Shown here: positions 27,619 through 38,717 of the stretch, piece by piece | Numbering within the stretch: position 1 is the first letter of the stretch | Layout: every line of letters begins with the position of its first letter | NCBI GenBank assembly: GCA_015295985.1 | Contig: DVDX01000023.1 | Location: 104,690 to 168,689 of the forward strand | Direction: 5' to 3' | DNA from: Synechococcus sp. M44_DOE_062 | GTDB taxonomy: Bacteria > Cyanobacteriota > Cyanobacteriia > Thermostichales > Thermostichaceae | Length of the DNA stretch: 64,000 nt | Program-made: the position numbers and the translations under genes | Notes under the pieces: model-generated | Databases searched by the model: none | What the model saw: only the letters and a program-made list of their open reading frames with translations | Told to the model about the DNA's origin: nothing

Positions 27619-28845
27619 ATGACCCACAGAACCCTTGCCCCCGAACCTCTGCCCCAAGAGCCACCGCCGGTCGAATCCGGGATCCTGCTGTCTCCGGTCT
27701 CGCCGTGGCCTCCCCTGATCCATCTGCTGCTGTTGGGGATCCCGGCCCTTCTGCTGATTTTGGGAAAGCTGATGGCTCAGCCCGTCTTGAGCTGGGGGGC
27801 AGTGCTGGCTTGGCTGGGCCTGGCGGGTTGGTGGGGGCAACCGCTTTGGGCTCAGATGGGACGCCGCCTTTGGCAGTGGCTGATCACTTGGCCTCAATTG
27901 GTTTGGGCGGGAGTGGCCTTCAGCTTGGCCGTGGTTGGAGGGGTTGCTGGGAGCGGGGTGTTTTCTGCCTTGGGATCCCTGAGTTGGGAAGCGATTGGGG
28001 CCTTGGGAGAAGTGTTTGGGGCCACAGGCCAGATCTTGATTGCCATCCTGGCTGCCTACATCGCCTGGCGGCAGTACATCATCTCCCGCGATCTCACCAT
28101 TCAGCAGAACATCATTACCCAGCAGCAAACCATCGACGCCTACTTTGAGGGCATTTCCAACTTGGTCTTGTCTCCCGATGGGCAGTTGGACGATTGGCCG
28201 TTGGAGCGGGCCATTGCTGCCGGGCGCACGGCTGCTTTGTTGAACGGGGTGGATCGCTTCGGCAAAGCCAAGATCCTGCGCTTTCTCTCCACCGCCAACC
28301 TGCTCAGCCCTCTGCGGCGGGATGAACACCTGGGCCGACCTATCCTGGATGGCAAGGGGGGCTACCAGCGGGATCGCCTGCACGGGATCCGGGTGGTCAG
28401 CCTGGGCACGATGTTGGAGGGAGCCGACCTGCATGGCACCCTGTTGCGGGCGGTGGATTTCAGCGAAGCCAGCCTGGAGCGGGCCAACCTGAGCGGCTGC
28501 GATCTCAGCCACACCAACCTGTGCGGAGCCAACTTGCGGGATGCCGATTTGCGGGGAGCAGACCTTTACCGCGCTTTGCTGTTTGTGGGATCCCCTCAGA
28601 CAGCTTCCCCCGCTCAGCCGGGGCAAAAGCCCGATTTTAAGACTGGAGCCTACACCGGAGCTATCGTGGCAGGAGCAGATTTCCGCCAGGCTCGCCGCCT
28701 TTCCCCCCAACAACGGGCCTATCTTGCCACCTGGGGAGCCAAGCTGGATCCTGAGCCGGAACCTCTCCCCAACTCCCCTAAGCCGTGTTCGGATCCTGCC
28801 GACAAAACAGAGTCATTTTCTCCCCCCGCTTCCCCAAGCCTTTGA
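27619..28845 (+). CDS. Membrane protein with C-terminal pentapeptide repeats
   Basis: 408 aa. Three to four hydrophobic segments lie in the first 150 residues (LIHLLLLGIPALLLILGKL, WAGVAFSLAVVGGVAGSG, LIAILAAYIAW). A conserved cytosolic region follows (YFEGISNLVLSPDGQLDDWPLERAIAAGRTAALL), then a short pentapeptide block (ANLSG, CDLSH, ANLRD, ADLRG, ADLYR). The order transmembrane - YFEGIS domain - pentapeptides recurs in cyanobacterial hypothetical proteins. Function unknown. ATG 27619, divergent from the beta-helix gene. Confidence 0.78.
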   Translation: MTHRTLAPEPLPQEPPPVESGILLSPVSPWPPLIHLLLLGIPALLLILGKLMAQPVLSWGAVLAWLGLAGWWGQPLWAQMGRRLWQWLITWPQLVWAGVAFSLAVVGGVAGSGVFSALGSLSWEAIGALGEVFGATGQILIAILAAYIAWRQYIISRDLTIQQNIITQQQTIDAYFEGISNLVLSPDGQLDDWPLERAIAAGRTAALLNGVDRFGKAKILRFLSTANLLSPLRRDEHLGRPILDGKGGYQRDRLHGIRVVSLGTMLEGADLHGTLLRAVDFSEASLERANLSGCDLSHTNLCGANLRDADLRGADLYRALLFVGSPQTASPAQPGQKPDFKTGAYTGAIVAGADFRQARRLSPQQRAYLATWGAKLDPEPEPLPNSPKPCSDPADKTESFSPPASPSL

Positions 28846-28955
28846 GCGAGAATAAATCGATTAAGTCTGGTTCAGGGCTTTTGCTGCCGATTTTTCGGCC
28901 ATTACAGTCTCCTGGGAGAGTCTGGGGCTAAAGCAATCCTTTCGATTCTTAAGAC

Positions 28956-30068
28956 ATGGCACGGTTGCTCACCAAGTTCTGGCTGCTGGAGCGCTATCTA
29001 TTTGGGGAGATGCTCACCCCGGTGCTGGCCGGTGTTGCCGGGGGAACCCTGCTGCTGCTGGTGGGTCGGCTGTTTACCCTGGCGGAGCGGCTGGTCGAGG
29101 GATCCGTCCCACCCCTGACGGTGTTGCGCCTCTTGGTTTTGGATCTGCCGGAGATGGTGGTGCTGGGCATGCCCATTGCCGCCTTTTTTGCCACCATGCT
29201 CACCTTAGGCAAGCTGAGCGGCAACAGCGAGATCACCGCTATGCGGGCAGCCGGGATCCCTTTTAGCCGGATTTTCCGGCCCCTGCTGCTGGTGGGGTTG
29301 GCCATGAGCTTGAGCGCTTTTTTCATCAGCAACGTGCTGCTGCCGGCCAGCAAACAGCAAATCCGCCAGATCGATCAGCAGGCTTTGCTGGCCCAAACCA
29401 CCACCCCAGTGCAATACGATGTCTTCTTCAAAACCGAAGACAACCTCTGGTTCTTCATCCGCCAAGTGGATCCCCGGTTAAATACCATGCAAGATGTCAC
29501 AATCTTGCGGGTGGATCCCTTGCCGGGAGGCAAGTACCAGTTGGCGGAAGTGACCTTGGCTGCTCAGGCAGTGTGGAATGGACTAGAGTGGAGCCTCAGC
29601 GAAGGGACGACCCACCTTTACGGCCCCACGGGCCTCAGCATTGCTGAGCAAACGTTTCATCGCAAGCCCTTGCAAGTTTCTCAGGATCTGGCTGCCCTGA
29701 TGCAGCCGCCGGTTCCCCCCAGTGAGTTGAGCTTGCCAGAGCTGGCGGAGCGGATTTCCCGTTTGGCCCGCTCCAATCTCAATACTCACGCTCTACGCAC
29801 TGAGTTCCACATGCGCTTTTCCCTACCCTTGGCTAGCTTTTTTGCCGTGCTGATTTCGCTACCCCTGGGATCCAGCACTGCCCGGCGGGTGGGACGCTAC
29901 GGGGGCGTTGTTTTCGGGATCCTGTTGGTGTTTGGCTACTACGTGGTTCTGAGCGTATCTCGCAGCTTGGGAGAAGTGGGAGCCCTTCCCCCTTGGGCGG
30001 CAGCCTGGAGCTTCAACATCTTGTTCGGCGGCATTGGACTGCTGCTGCTGGCCCGTTTCTTGCGCTAG
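28956..30068 (+). CDS. LptF/LptG family (YjgP/YjgQ) permease
   Basis: 370 aa. Six transmembrane helices: three N-terminal (YLFGEMLTPVLAGVAGGTLLLL, VVLGMPIAAFFATMLTLG, LVGLAMSLSAFFISNVLL) and three C-terminal, flanking a periplasmic beta-jellyroll-like region of about 150 residues. With LptB this family extracts lipopolysaccharide from the inner membrane. Cyanobacteria typically have a single LptF/G homologue, consistent with a homodimer. No lptB or lptC is adjacent. ATG 28956. It is the last native gene before the foreign island. Confidence 0.9.
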   Translation: MARLLTKFWLLERYLFGEMLTPVLAGVAGGTLLLLVGRLFTLAERLVEGSVPPLTVLRLLVLDLPEMVVLGMPIAAFFATMLTLGKLSGNSEITAMRAAGIPFSRIFRPLLLVGLAMSLSAFFISNVLLPASKQQIRQIDQQALLAQTTTPVQYDVFFKTEDNLWFFIRQVDPRLNTMQDVTILRVDPLPGGKYQLAEVTLAAQAVWNGLEWSLSEGTTHLYGPTGLSIAEQTFHRKPLQVSQDLAALMQPPVPPSELSLPELAERISRLARSNLNTHALRTEFHMRFSLPLASFFAVLISLPLGSSTARRVGRYGGVVFGILLVFGYYVVLSVSRSLGEVGALPPWAAAWSFNILFGGIGLLLLARFLR

Positions 30069-30465
30069 GGATCCACTTTGGGAGAAACATCAGAAAGCAA
30101 ATCTTAGGAAAAGCAAAAGAAAAGTGGCTTCTGTTCCCTTTCGAGAAAAAGGTAGGATGCAAATCTGCGACACTGGCCGCACTCACAGCGGGGCATTCTT
30201 AGACTTTCTCAATCTGAGGAGGTACAGATCTTTAGGCTCTGTCGCCCGCAGGAAAGCTGACCTGCAGGGTGGTATCACTCTGATTGTTGACTTGGAGATG
30301 GGTCATACTCTGCTCGACCATGCCTGGCTTTGACTTGAGCTTCTAAAGCTACTGGAGGATCAGGCTCATGGTAAGTGGAAAAATGGGGATCAGGATACAC
30401 CTGCGAGAGGATAAGAGTGTAGAAACGTGAGAACGCCCAGGTAACCGGTCAACTGGGAAACAGCT
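30069..30465. other. Intergenic junction before foreign island
   Basis: About 400 nt without a recognisable gene. The host-style GGATCC pattern stops after 30068 (GGATCC at 30069-30074) and the island genes begin at 30466. No tRNA, direct repeat or integrase marks the boundary. No clear promoter for the helicase gene is visible. Confidence 0.5.
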
Positions 30466-33400
30466 ATGCCCACCATCTACGACAACATTGAGTCAAAGTT
30501 AGTGGAAGGACTTCGGGATGTCCTTGTAAAAATGTTCTCGTGCTCGTTCTGCGTTGGCTACCTGAACCTGCGCGGCTGGGATCAGGTTGCCGATGCTATC
30601 GAGCATCTGAGCGGAGCGGATGAACGTCACGCCTGTCGCGTCCTGGTGGGGATGCATCGCCCGCCTGAAGAGGAGATGAAGAGTCTGCAACGTGTCCATC
30701 GCAGCGAGGCAGGTATTGACGGTCCTACGGCAGCGCTCCTCAAGCGCCGCATCACCGAGAGCTTCAAAGATCAGCTTGAGTTCGGCGTGCCCTCGAATCA
30801 GGCGGAACGCGCGCTGCAACGGTTGGCCCGGCAGCTGCGGGAAAGGAAAGTCATTATCAAAGCATTTCTGCGCTATCCGCTGCACGCGAAGCTGTATCTG
30901 GTCGAGCGCAAAGACCCAATCACACCGCTGATTGGCTTTGTCGGGAGCAGCAATCTTACCCTGGCGGGTCTTTCCCAGCAAGGCGAACTGAACGTAGATG
31001 TGGTCGAGCAGGATGCCGTGCGCAAACTTCAGCGCTGGTTTGATGAACGATGGAACGATCACTGGGCGGTTGATCTCTCCAACGAACTTGCCGATCTGAT
31101 CGAGCAGAGCTGGGCGCGCAGAGAACTCGTCCGCCCCTACCTGATGTACCTCAAGATTGCCTATCACCTCTCGGAGGACGCCCGCCAGGGCGAACGCGAG
31201 TTCAAGATGCCATCCATGTTTCGCGATGTGCTGCTCGATTTTCAAAAAGCTGCCGTGTCCCTTGCGGCGAAGAAGCTCCATCGTCATGGCGGTGTGTTGC
31301 TTGGCGATGTGGTGGGCCTCGGAAAAACACTGATGGCGACTGCCATTGCCCGTCTCATGCAGGAAGATAGCGGCGACAATACGCTGGTCATTTGCCCGCC
31401 GAAACTTGTGCCCATGTGGGACCGCCACCTGCAAGCGTACCAGATCGTCGGGCGGGTGCTTTCGCTCGGGCGCGTCATCGAAGAACTGCGGAACCTTCCG
31501 CGCTATCGGTTGGTTATCGTTGACGAAAGCCACAACCTGCGCAACCGCGAAGGGAAACGCTACCGCGCCATCCGTGAGTACATCGAGCGCATGAATCCCG
31601 TGTGCTGCTGCTCACCGCAACTCCCTACAACAAGCACTACACCGACATCAGCAATCAGCTTCGCCTGTTTCTCGATGAAGACCGGGATCTGCATGTGCGA
31701 CCGGAACGCTACTTCCGGTGGCTGGCACAGGAGCGGGGCGAGACAGAAGTCGATTTTATCGCCCGTTTCCAGACCTCGCCGCACAGCCTGCGCGCGTTTG
31801 AACAAAGCCTCTTCCCTGAAGACTGGCAGGATCTCATGCGACTGTTTTTGGTCAGACGCACACGCCAGTTCATTATCAGGCACTACGCCAGATTCGACGA
31901 GAAGAAAGGGCGCTATTACGTCTGGCTCAATGGTCAACCTCACTATTTCCCATTGCGCCAACCCAAACGGGTTAACTTCACGATTGACGAATCAGATCCA
32001 AACGACCAGTATGCCCGGCTCTTTCGCGATGAGGTTGTAGCAGTGATCGAAAACTTGGCTCTCCCACGCTACGGGCTGGCAAACTACCTCAAACCCAATG
32101 CTGAGAAAGGCGCTTCTGACGAAGAAAAACGCATCCTCAACAATCTCAACCGCGCTGGCAGGCGGCTGATCGGCTTTTGCCGCACGAACCTTTTCAAGCG
32201 CCTCGAATCGAGCGGCCAGAGCTTTTTGCTCTCTATCCAACGCCACATTGTGCGCAACCTCACCACGCTCTACGCGCTCGAAAACGGCCTGCCCGTCCCC
32301 ATCGGCGCGCAGGATGTCGCCATGCTTGACCCAACCGTTAGCGATGCTGATGAAGCGTTTGCCGACATTCCTGATGCTGGTGAGTCTGTTGAAGACACAG
32401 GAATGATCGGCGCGAGGATGCGCGGATTGGATGCCTGCAACGAGCGCGCTGCAAAACTCTACGCAATGTACCGCAGTGAGTACTGTGATCGGTTCGATTG
32501 GTTAGACCCCAGGTTTTTCCGGCCCGAACTGGCAACCTCGCTCCGCACCGATGCTGAGGCGCTCTCAGGCATCCTGGAGCAGGCAGGCGATTGGAGTCCC
32601 GGCGCAGATGCCAAGCTACAAGCGCTCGCCAGCCTGGTGACGAACGATCATCCCAATGACAAGATCCTTATCTTCACGCAATTTGCCGACACTGCACTGT
32701 ACCTCTACGAGCAGCTTCGCGCCAGGGGCATCGAAGACGTCGCCGTGCTGACCAATCAGGAAGGTGACCCGGTAACCCTCACCCGTCGCTTCAGTCCATC
32801 TACGAACGGTGGACTGGCTGAAGGTGAAACTGAGGTGCGGGTGCTCATCGCCACCGATGTGCTGGCTGAAGGTCAGAACCTGCAAGATGCCCACATTCTG
32901 GTCAACTACGACCTGCCCTGGGCGATTGTGCGCCTCATCCAGCGCGCCGGGCGCGTTGATCGCATTGGCCAACAGCACGATACGATTCTCATCTACTCGT
33001 TCTGGCCCGCCGAAGGGATCGAGCGAATCATCCGGCTGCGCCAGCGGCTTGTTTCGCGACTCCAGCAGAATCAGGAAGTCATCGGCGCCGACGAGTCCTT
33101 CTTCGGCGAAGAAGCTGCTCAGCGCCTGCGCGACCTGTATACGGAAAAAGCCGGTACGCTCGACGACGAAGGCGCCGACGAGGATATCGACCTGGCAAGC
33201 CTGGCCTTGCAGGTATGGAACAGCGCCTCTGCGGACGACCAGAAGGCTTCCCTTGCTCTGCCGCCGATTGTCTCAGCTACACGCATGCTGACGTCAGGCA
33301 CAGCAGGCACGGCATGCCATGCCCCTACTCCCGGCGTCGTCGCCTATCTGCGCTACCCCAACGGCGCCGACGCCCTCATCCGCGTGGACGAACAGGGTAA

Positions 33401-33872
33401 CCTGGTTTCACAGTCGCTCTCAACTATCTTCCGCGATATTGCCTGCCCGCCGGAAACGCCTGCGCTTGAGCGCACGGAATATCATCACAAACTGGTGGCG
33501 CGCTGTGTCGAGATTGCGACGGAAGATCAGGTCACAGGCGGTCACCTCGGCAGCCTGCGCAGCGTTCGGCGCAAACTGTGGGAGCGGTTGAACAAATACC
33601 GCGCTTCCCTGACCACTGTCTCGTCCGACCGGCTTCAGCAGCTCGATATGGTTCTCGACCTGATCTGGCGGTATCCGCTCAAGAGCGCTGCCCAGGAGTC
33701 CATCAACCGACAAATGCGACTGGGTATTTCTGATCCCGATCTCCTCGATCTGGTTGCCCGACGCGCCGAGGAGGGCGTCCTCTGTGAAATCCAGGATCAG
33801 GAAGCGGGCGAATCCGCCGAGCCGCACATCATCTGCTCGTTGGGATTGGTTGCAGCAGGAGCAAATCAATGA
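30466..33872 (+). pseudogene. PLD-domain SNF2-type helicase, frameshifted
   Basis: If joined, a helicase of about 1135 aa. The N-terminal 180 residues are a phospholipase D-like domain (HAKLYLVERKDPITPLIGFVGSSNLT, an HKD-like motif). Then a SF2/SNF2 motor: motif I GDVVGLGKTLMA, motif II VDESHNLRN, motif III LLLTATPYN, motif V TDVLAEGQNLQ and motif VI IQRAGRVDRIGQ. The frame breaks at about 31597-31602: codons end at IERMNP and resume, shifted -1, at VLLLTATPYN, consistent with loss of one base. There is no slippery heptamer. The break falls between motifs II and III, so neither fragment is a helicase. The 3' end overlaps the methylase start by 4 nt. Foreign by its lack of GGATCC. Confidence 0.88.
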
Positions 33873-36800
33873 CCACGCTGGAACGCATCCGTCAAACACT
33901 GGAATCCTGCGGGCAAAATCAGGGGAACATCCCTGCGCTGATAACGTCACTCTTTTGTGAGGAACTCGGGTGGGGCCACCCGCGTGGTCTGATGCCACAC
34001 ACCCTGCAACCGAGCGCTCCTGTCTCACGCCAGGTGATGGCTGTGCCCGTAGCGCAGATGTGCGGCCTGCCGGTGTACCTGGTTGACTGGCCCGATGATA
34101 GACTTCCCGGAACTACGGCCCGTCGCGCCGTGCAGCGGGCGCTCGATCCAACCCATGCCGAACATGTGCTGGTGTATGTTGCCCGGAACCGGCGCCAGCT
34201 TGCCTTCACCCGGGCGCGCAAACGCTCAGACGGAAAGATTGAACTGCGCACCCTGCCGTATGAAATCGGCTCGCCGGCCCGCACCACCGTCGAGCGGCTG
34301 GCGGAACTGGCGTTCAGCCTCGATGAACTCAGCTCAGGCGAACCGCCGATTACCCGCGTGACCGATAAACTCAATGCGGCGTTCAGCGTGGAGGCGGTGA
34401 CGAAGCAGTTCTACCAGGAGATTGCCAACTGGTACTTCTGGGCGCTGGATCACGTGCGCCTCATCCGCCTGATCACCCGTCTTATCTTTTGCTGGTTTCT
34501 GAAAGAAAAGGGTCTCATTCCGGCAACTCTCTTCGATCCGAAATCGTTAACTGCAATGCTCAACGGTTTCGCGCCGCATGCGATGCACGACGCCTCCTCC
34601 GTCTTCTACAAAGCTATTCTGCAGAACCTCTTCTTTGCCACGCTGAACACGGAGATGGGCAGGCGCGATTGGGCGAAGGACGGGCAGCACTTTATGGCGC
34701 ACAACCTCTACCGACACAAGGAACTGTTCCGCGATCCGACACGGCCCTGGCACTGTTCAAGGACATCCCCTTTCTCAACGGCGGTTTGTTCGAGTGCCTC
34801 GACCGTATTGAAAGCACGAAGGATCAACCGCGCTACATTCGGATTGATGGTTTCTCCCGTCGCCCAGACAGCCAGCCGGTTGTGCCGGATGTTCTCTTCT
34901 TTGGCGAGGAACAGGAAGTCGATCTGAGCAAAGCCTACGGCGAAGCGCGCTACCGCCGCGCCCGCGTGCGTGGTCTGATGCACACGCTTGCTTCCTACAA
35001 CTTCACGCTTACGGAGAATACACCTTTCGATCAGGACGTTGCGCTTGATCCGGAGCTGTTGGGCCAGGTCTTCGAGAACCTGCTGGCTGCCTACAACCCG
35101 GAAACCCGCACCACCGCGCGCAAAGCCACCGGCTCCTACTACACCCCGCGCGAGATTGTGGACTACATGGTAGAGGAAGCGCTCATTGCGTGCTTGCAAC
35201 GCAAACTGGAAACCGCGCTGCCCGGCATCCAGGATGTCGAAGCGCGTCTCCGCCACCTTTTCGCGTACAACGACGAACCGCACCGGTTCACGGATGCCGA
35301 AGTTGAGGCGCTCATCCACGCCATTGACCACCTGAAGATACTCGATCCGGCGTGCGGATCGGGGGCATTTCCGATGGGCATCCTGCACCGGCTGGTGTTC
35401 GTTCTCGGCAGGCTCGATCCCGGCAACGCACGCTGGAAAGAGCGGCAAATTGCCAAAGCCCGTGAAATTCCCGATTTCATGGTGCGCGAGAAGGTGCTTG
35501 CCGACATCGATCAAGCCTTCACAGCCAACGAACTCGACTACGGACGCAAGCTCTACCTGATCGAGAACTGCATCTATGGCGTGGACATTCAGCCCATCGC
35601 GGTGCAGATCGCCAAACTGCGCTTCTTCATCTCGCTGGTGGTGGATCAGCGGGTCAATCCGAACGCAGAAAACCTCGGCATCCTGGCGCTGCCCAATCTG
35701 GAGACCCGCTTCGTGGCGGCCAACACATTGATCGGCATCGAGCGACCGCAGCAACTCGCGTTCCGCAATCCCAGGATCGACGAACTGGAGCGCGAACTTG
35801 CGCGGGTGCGCGAAGCTCACTTCACCGCCAAAACCCCTGCCACCAAGCGCAAATACCGCGAACGCGACGCCGCATTGCGTGCTGAGATTGCCGAAATACT
35901 GAAGACCGACGGCTGGGACGACAAAACGGCCCGCATGCTCGCCGCGTGGGATCCCTACGACCAGAACGCCTCGGCGCCCTTTTTCGATTCGGAGTGGATG
36001 TTTGGCATCCGCGACGGCTTTGACATCGTCATCGGCAACCCGCCGTATGTACGGCAGGAGGAGATCAAGGAGTTGAAGCCGTTGCTGCACGCCCAGGGGT
36101 ATCACTGCTATACCGGCACGGCAGACCTCTACGTGTATTTCTACGAACGCGCCCTTCAGCTTCTTCGCAGCCACGGTATTCTGTCCTTTATCTCCAGCAA
36201 CAAGTTCTTCCGCTCCGCCTACGGTCAAAAGCTGCGCGAACTCCTCTCCCGCCAGACCATCCACTGCATTATTGATTTCGGCGACGCGCCGGTCTTCACT
36301 GCCATCGCTTACCCGACCATTCTTGTTCTGAGCAAAGCGCCGTCCGCTGATTCCCAACTCCGCGCTTTGAACTGGCAACCCGGACCACCGGTGGAAGCAT
36401 TTCCCCAGGTTTTTCGCGCCCACAGCTTCTCGCTCCCCCAACGCGAACTTCGCCCTGACGGCTGGCGACTGGAATCGCCTGTCGCCCTCCGGCTGCTGGA
36501 CAAACTCCGCGCTGCCGGCATACCGCTGGGCGAATATGTCAATGGACGGCTCTATCGTGGAATCTTGACTGGCCTTAACGAAGCCTTTGTGGTAAACCGC
36601 GCCACCCGCGACCGTCTCATCGCCGAACATCCTTCATCCGCCGACGTGCTCAAGCCCTTCCTCCGTGGTCGCGACATCAAACGCTGGCAGGTGGAGCCGC
36701 AGGATTTGTGGCTCCTTTTTATCCCCTGGCATTTTCCACTTCACAATGATCCGACAATTACAGGCGCATCAGCAAAGGCGGAACATGCGTTTCGCGAACG

Positions 36801-37341
36801 TTACCCCGCAATATACAAGCACCTCTGGCAGTTCAAAACCGAGTTGTCTGCCCGTAATGTTGCGGAGACAGGCGTCCGCTATGAGTGGTATGCGTTGCAA
36901 CGGTGGGGTGCTGAATACTGGCGGGAGTTCGAGCAGCCGAAGATTGTGTATCCCGACATTGCGCCAGCTTGCGCCTTCGCCTTCGACAGCATGGGGCTAT
37001 ACCCAGACTGCACATTGTTCTTAATCCCCGGCGCTGGTAAGTGGTTGTTGGCGCTTCTGAATTCGCAAATTGTGCGGTTCTTCTTCCCGCAAATCTGCCC
37101 CCAGATTCGCGGGGGCTTCATGCGGTTCAAATCAATCTACATGACCCAAATCCCCATCCCCTCCGCCCCGGCGTCGGAGCAGGCGGCGTTGGAGGCATTG
37201 GTGGACAGGATTCTGGCGGCAAAACAAGCCGATCCACAGGCAGACGTGACGGACCTGGAGCGCGAGATTGACGAGCGCATCTATCATCTTTACGGACTGA
37301 CGCCGGAGGAAATTAGGATTGTGGAGGAGTCGTTGAAATAA
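33869..37341 (+). pseudogene. Eco57I-class adenine DNA methylase (type IIG/BREX PglX-like), frameshifted
   Basis: About 1157 codons when joined. The N-terminal ~300 residues include a region like those preceding type IIG methylases (ITRLIFCWFLKEKGLIP). The SAM-binding motif I is ILDPACGSGAFPMGIL and catalytic motif IV is VIGNPPYVRQEE, the N6-adenine methylase signature of Eco57I-type enzymes. The C-terminal region (IYRGILTGLNEAF..., GVRYEWYALQRWG) is a target-recognition-like domain. The frame breaks at 34736-34740: ELFRDP continues -1 shifted as DTALALFKDIPFLNGG, as if one G were lost. The N-terminal 290 residues are thus separated from the catalytic core. Translationally coupled to the helicase (ATGA overlap). 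Confidence 0.88.
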
Positions 37342-37454
37342 CAACCTCTGTCGTGTTCGACGCGCCGGGTCTCACGACAGGCGAACGCGAGACGGTCTAT
37401 GAGGCAGTAGTGAAGTTGGGGCAGGCAAGGTTGGGGAAGGCATGGAGCATGTGA
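37317..37454 (+). other. Open coding-like tail after methylase stop
   Basis: In another frame, bases 37317-37454 read VVFDAPGLTTGERETVYEAVVKLGQARLGKAW and end at TGA 37452. This looks like a genuine protein C-terminus with an amphipathic helix, not random intergenic DNA. It may be the lost end of the methylase or a remnant of another protein. Confidence 0.4.
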
Positions 37455-37457
37455 GGC

Positions 37458-38717
37458 ATGATACTGCACACGATAGAGGTTCTAAACTACAAATGCCTTC
37501 GCCACATTCGACAAGATCTGCAACCCTTCCAGATTCTGGTGGGACCTAATGCCAGCAGAAAGAGCACCTTCCTAGACGTGCTGGTGTTTCTACAGGATCT
37601 CCTTCGCGATGGACTGCAGAAAGCTGTGCAGAAACGTTCCCGCTCAGTAAGAGAACTTGTTTGGCAAATGGAATCTGATAAGTTTGAAATCGGGGTAGAA
37701 TTTCAGATTCCCGACAGTCTCCGCAGTGGCTTGAAAGAAGATACTCACATACGCTACGAAATCCAGATCGGAATAGATGAAGAGGGAAGTTTAGCATTGC
37801 TGGCGGAAAATCTTTGGTTGATTAGGGAAAATGAATGTGCCGATCGTTTTGTCCGCAATACTCAAAGGATTTTGTTTCCCGAGGAAACTTTACCCACAGT
37901 GTCCATTGTGAAAGAGCCAAGAAAGCGAGCACCATCCGGGTATCGGAAAGTCATGTCTCGCACGGCTGACGGACGTATGTATGTGAGGTCTGAGACTTCC
38001 AAATGGAACTTTCCCTTACATGCAAGAAAGGATCGGGTGGGTCTCACGCTCATTCCTGAAGAAGAGGAGCGTTTTCCGGCAAGCGTATGGCTGCGAAAGG
38101 TGCTGACAGAACGACTTCACTTCATCATGCTCGATAGCCAAGAGATGCGCTGGCCTTGTAGTCCAGATGCGCCCAGAACTTTCCAGCCAAATGGATCCAA
38201 TTTGCCCATTGTTGTGGAAAGTCTGCGGGAGCAGCCCTCCCAATTGGAGATGTGGGTGGATCACTTGCGCACGGCTTTACCCCAAATTGAAACTGTAACA
38301 GTGAAAGAGAGAGAAGAGGATCGTTACCGATATCTCGTTGTCACAACCAAGGATGGCAAGCAACTGCCCTCATGGCTCCTATCAGATGGAACACTGAGGC
38401 TCTTTGCGATGACACTTTTAGCGTATCTCCCAGAAGACAAGGGCATCTACATCATTGAGGAACCAGAAAACGGTATCCATCCTCGAGCTCTGGAAGCAGT
38501 TTACCAGTCTCTTTCTTCTGTTTATGAGGGACAGGTTTTCTGTGCAACTCACTCGCCAATCTTTCTCAATCTTGCTAAGCCAGATGAAATGCTTTGCTTT
38601 GCTCTAACTGAAGGCGGTGCAACCGATATCGTACCTGGGAACTGGCACCCACGACTTAAAGAATGGCGAGCCGAAGTAGCGTTGGGAAGTTTGCTTGCTA
38701 GTGGGATCTTGGGATGA
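37458..38717 (+). CDS. AAA ATPase (OLD/RloA-like), Walker A degenerate
   Basis: 419 aa ABC/SMC-like ATPase of the kind found in defence loci. It starts MILHTIEVLNYKCLRHI. Walker A reads GPNASRKST: the Gly before the catalytic Lys is Arg34 (codon AGA at 37557, one transition from GGA). Walker B and the signature end are good (IYIIEEPENGIHPRALEAVYQSL) and a switch His is present in FCATHSPIFLNL. Arg in the P-loop is expected to block nucleotide binding. Its stop overlaps the next ORF start by 4 nt. The DNA is visibly more A/T-rich than the two genes upstream, suggesting a separate origin for this pair. Confidence 0.85.
   Translation: MILHTIEVLNYKCLRHIRQDLQPFQILVGPNASRKSTFLDVLVFLQDLLRDGLQKAVQKRSRSVRELVWQMESDKFEIGVEFQIPDSLRSGLKEDTHIRYEIQIGIDEEGSLALLAENLWLIRENECADRFVRNTQRILFPEETLPTVSIVKEPRKRAPSGYRKVMSRTADGRMYVRSETSKWNFPLHARKDRVGLTLIPEEEERFPASVWLRKVLTERLHFIMLDSQEMRWPCSPDAPRTFQPNGSNLPIVVESLREQPSQLEMWVDHLRTALPQIETVTVKEREEDRYRYLVVTTKDGKQLPSWLLSDGTLRLFAMTLLAYLPEDKGIYIIEEPENGIHPRALEAVYQSLSSVYEGQVFCATHSPIFLNLAKPDEMLCFALTEGGATDIVPGNWHPRLKEWRAEVALGSLLASGILG

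Noticed and set aside
30069..30465. Attachment site or integrase at the island border
   Set aside because: No tRNA fragment, integrase gene or matching direct repeats were found at 30069-30465 and 39333-39548.
31590..34745. Programmed ribosomal frameshifting in the helicase and methylase genes
   Set aside because: No slippery heptamer or stimulatory structure at either site, and two other genes of the island also carry lesions, so decay is simpler.
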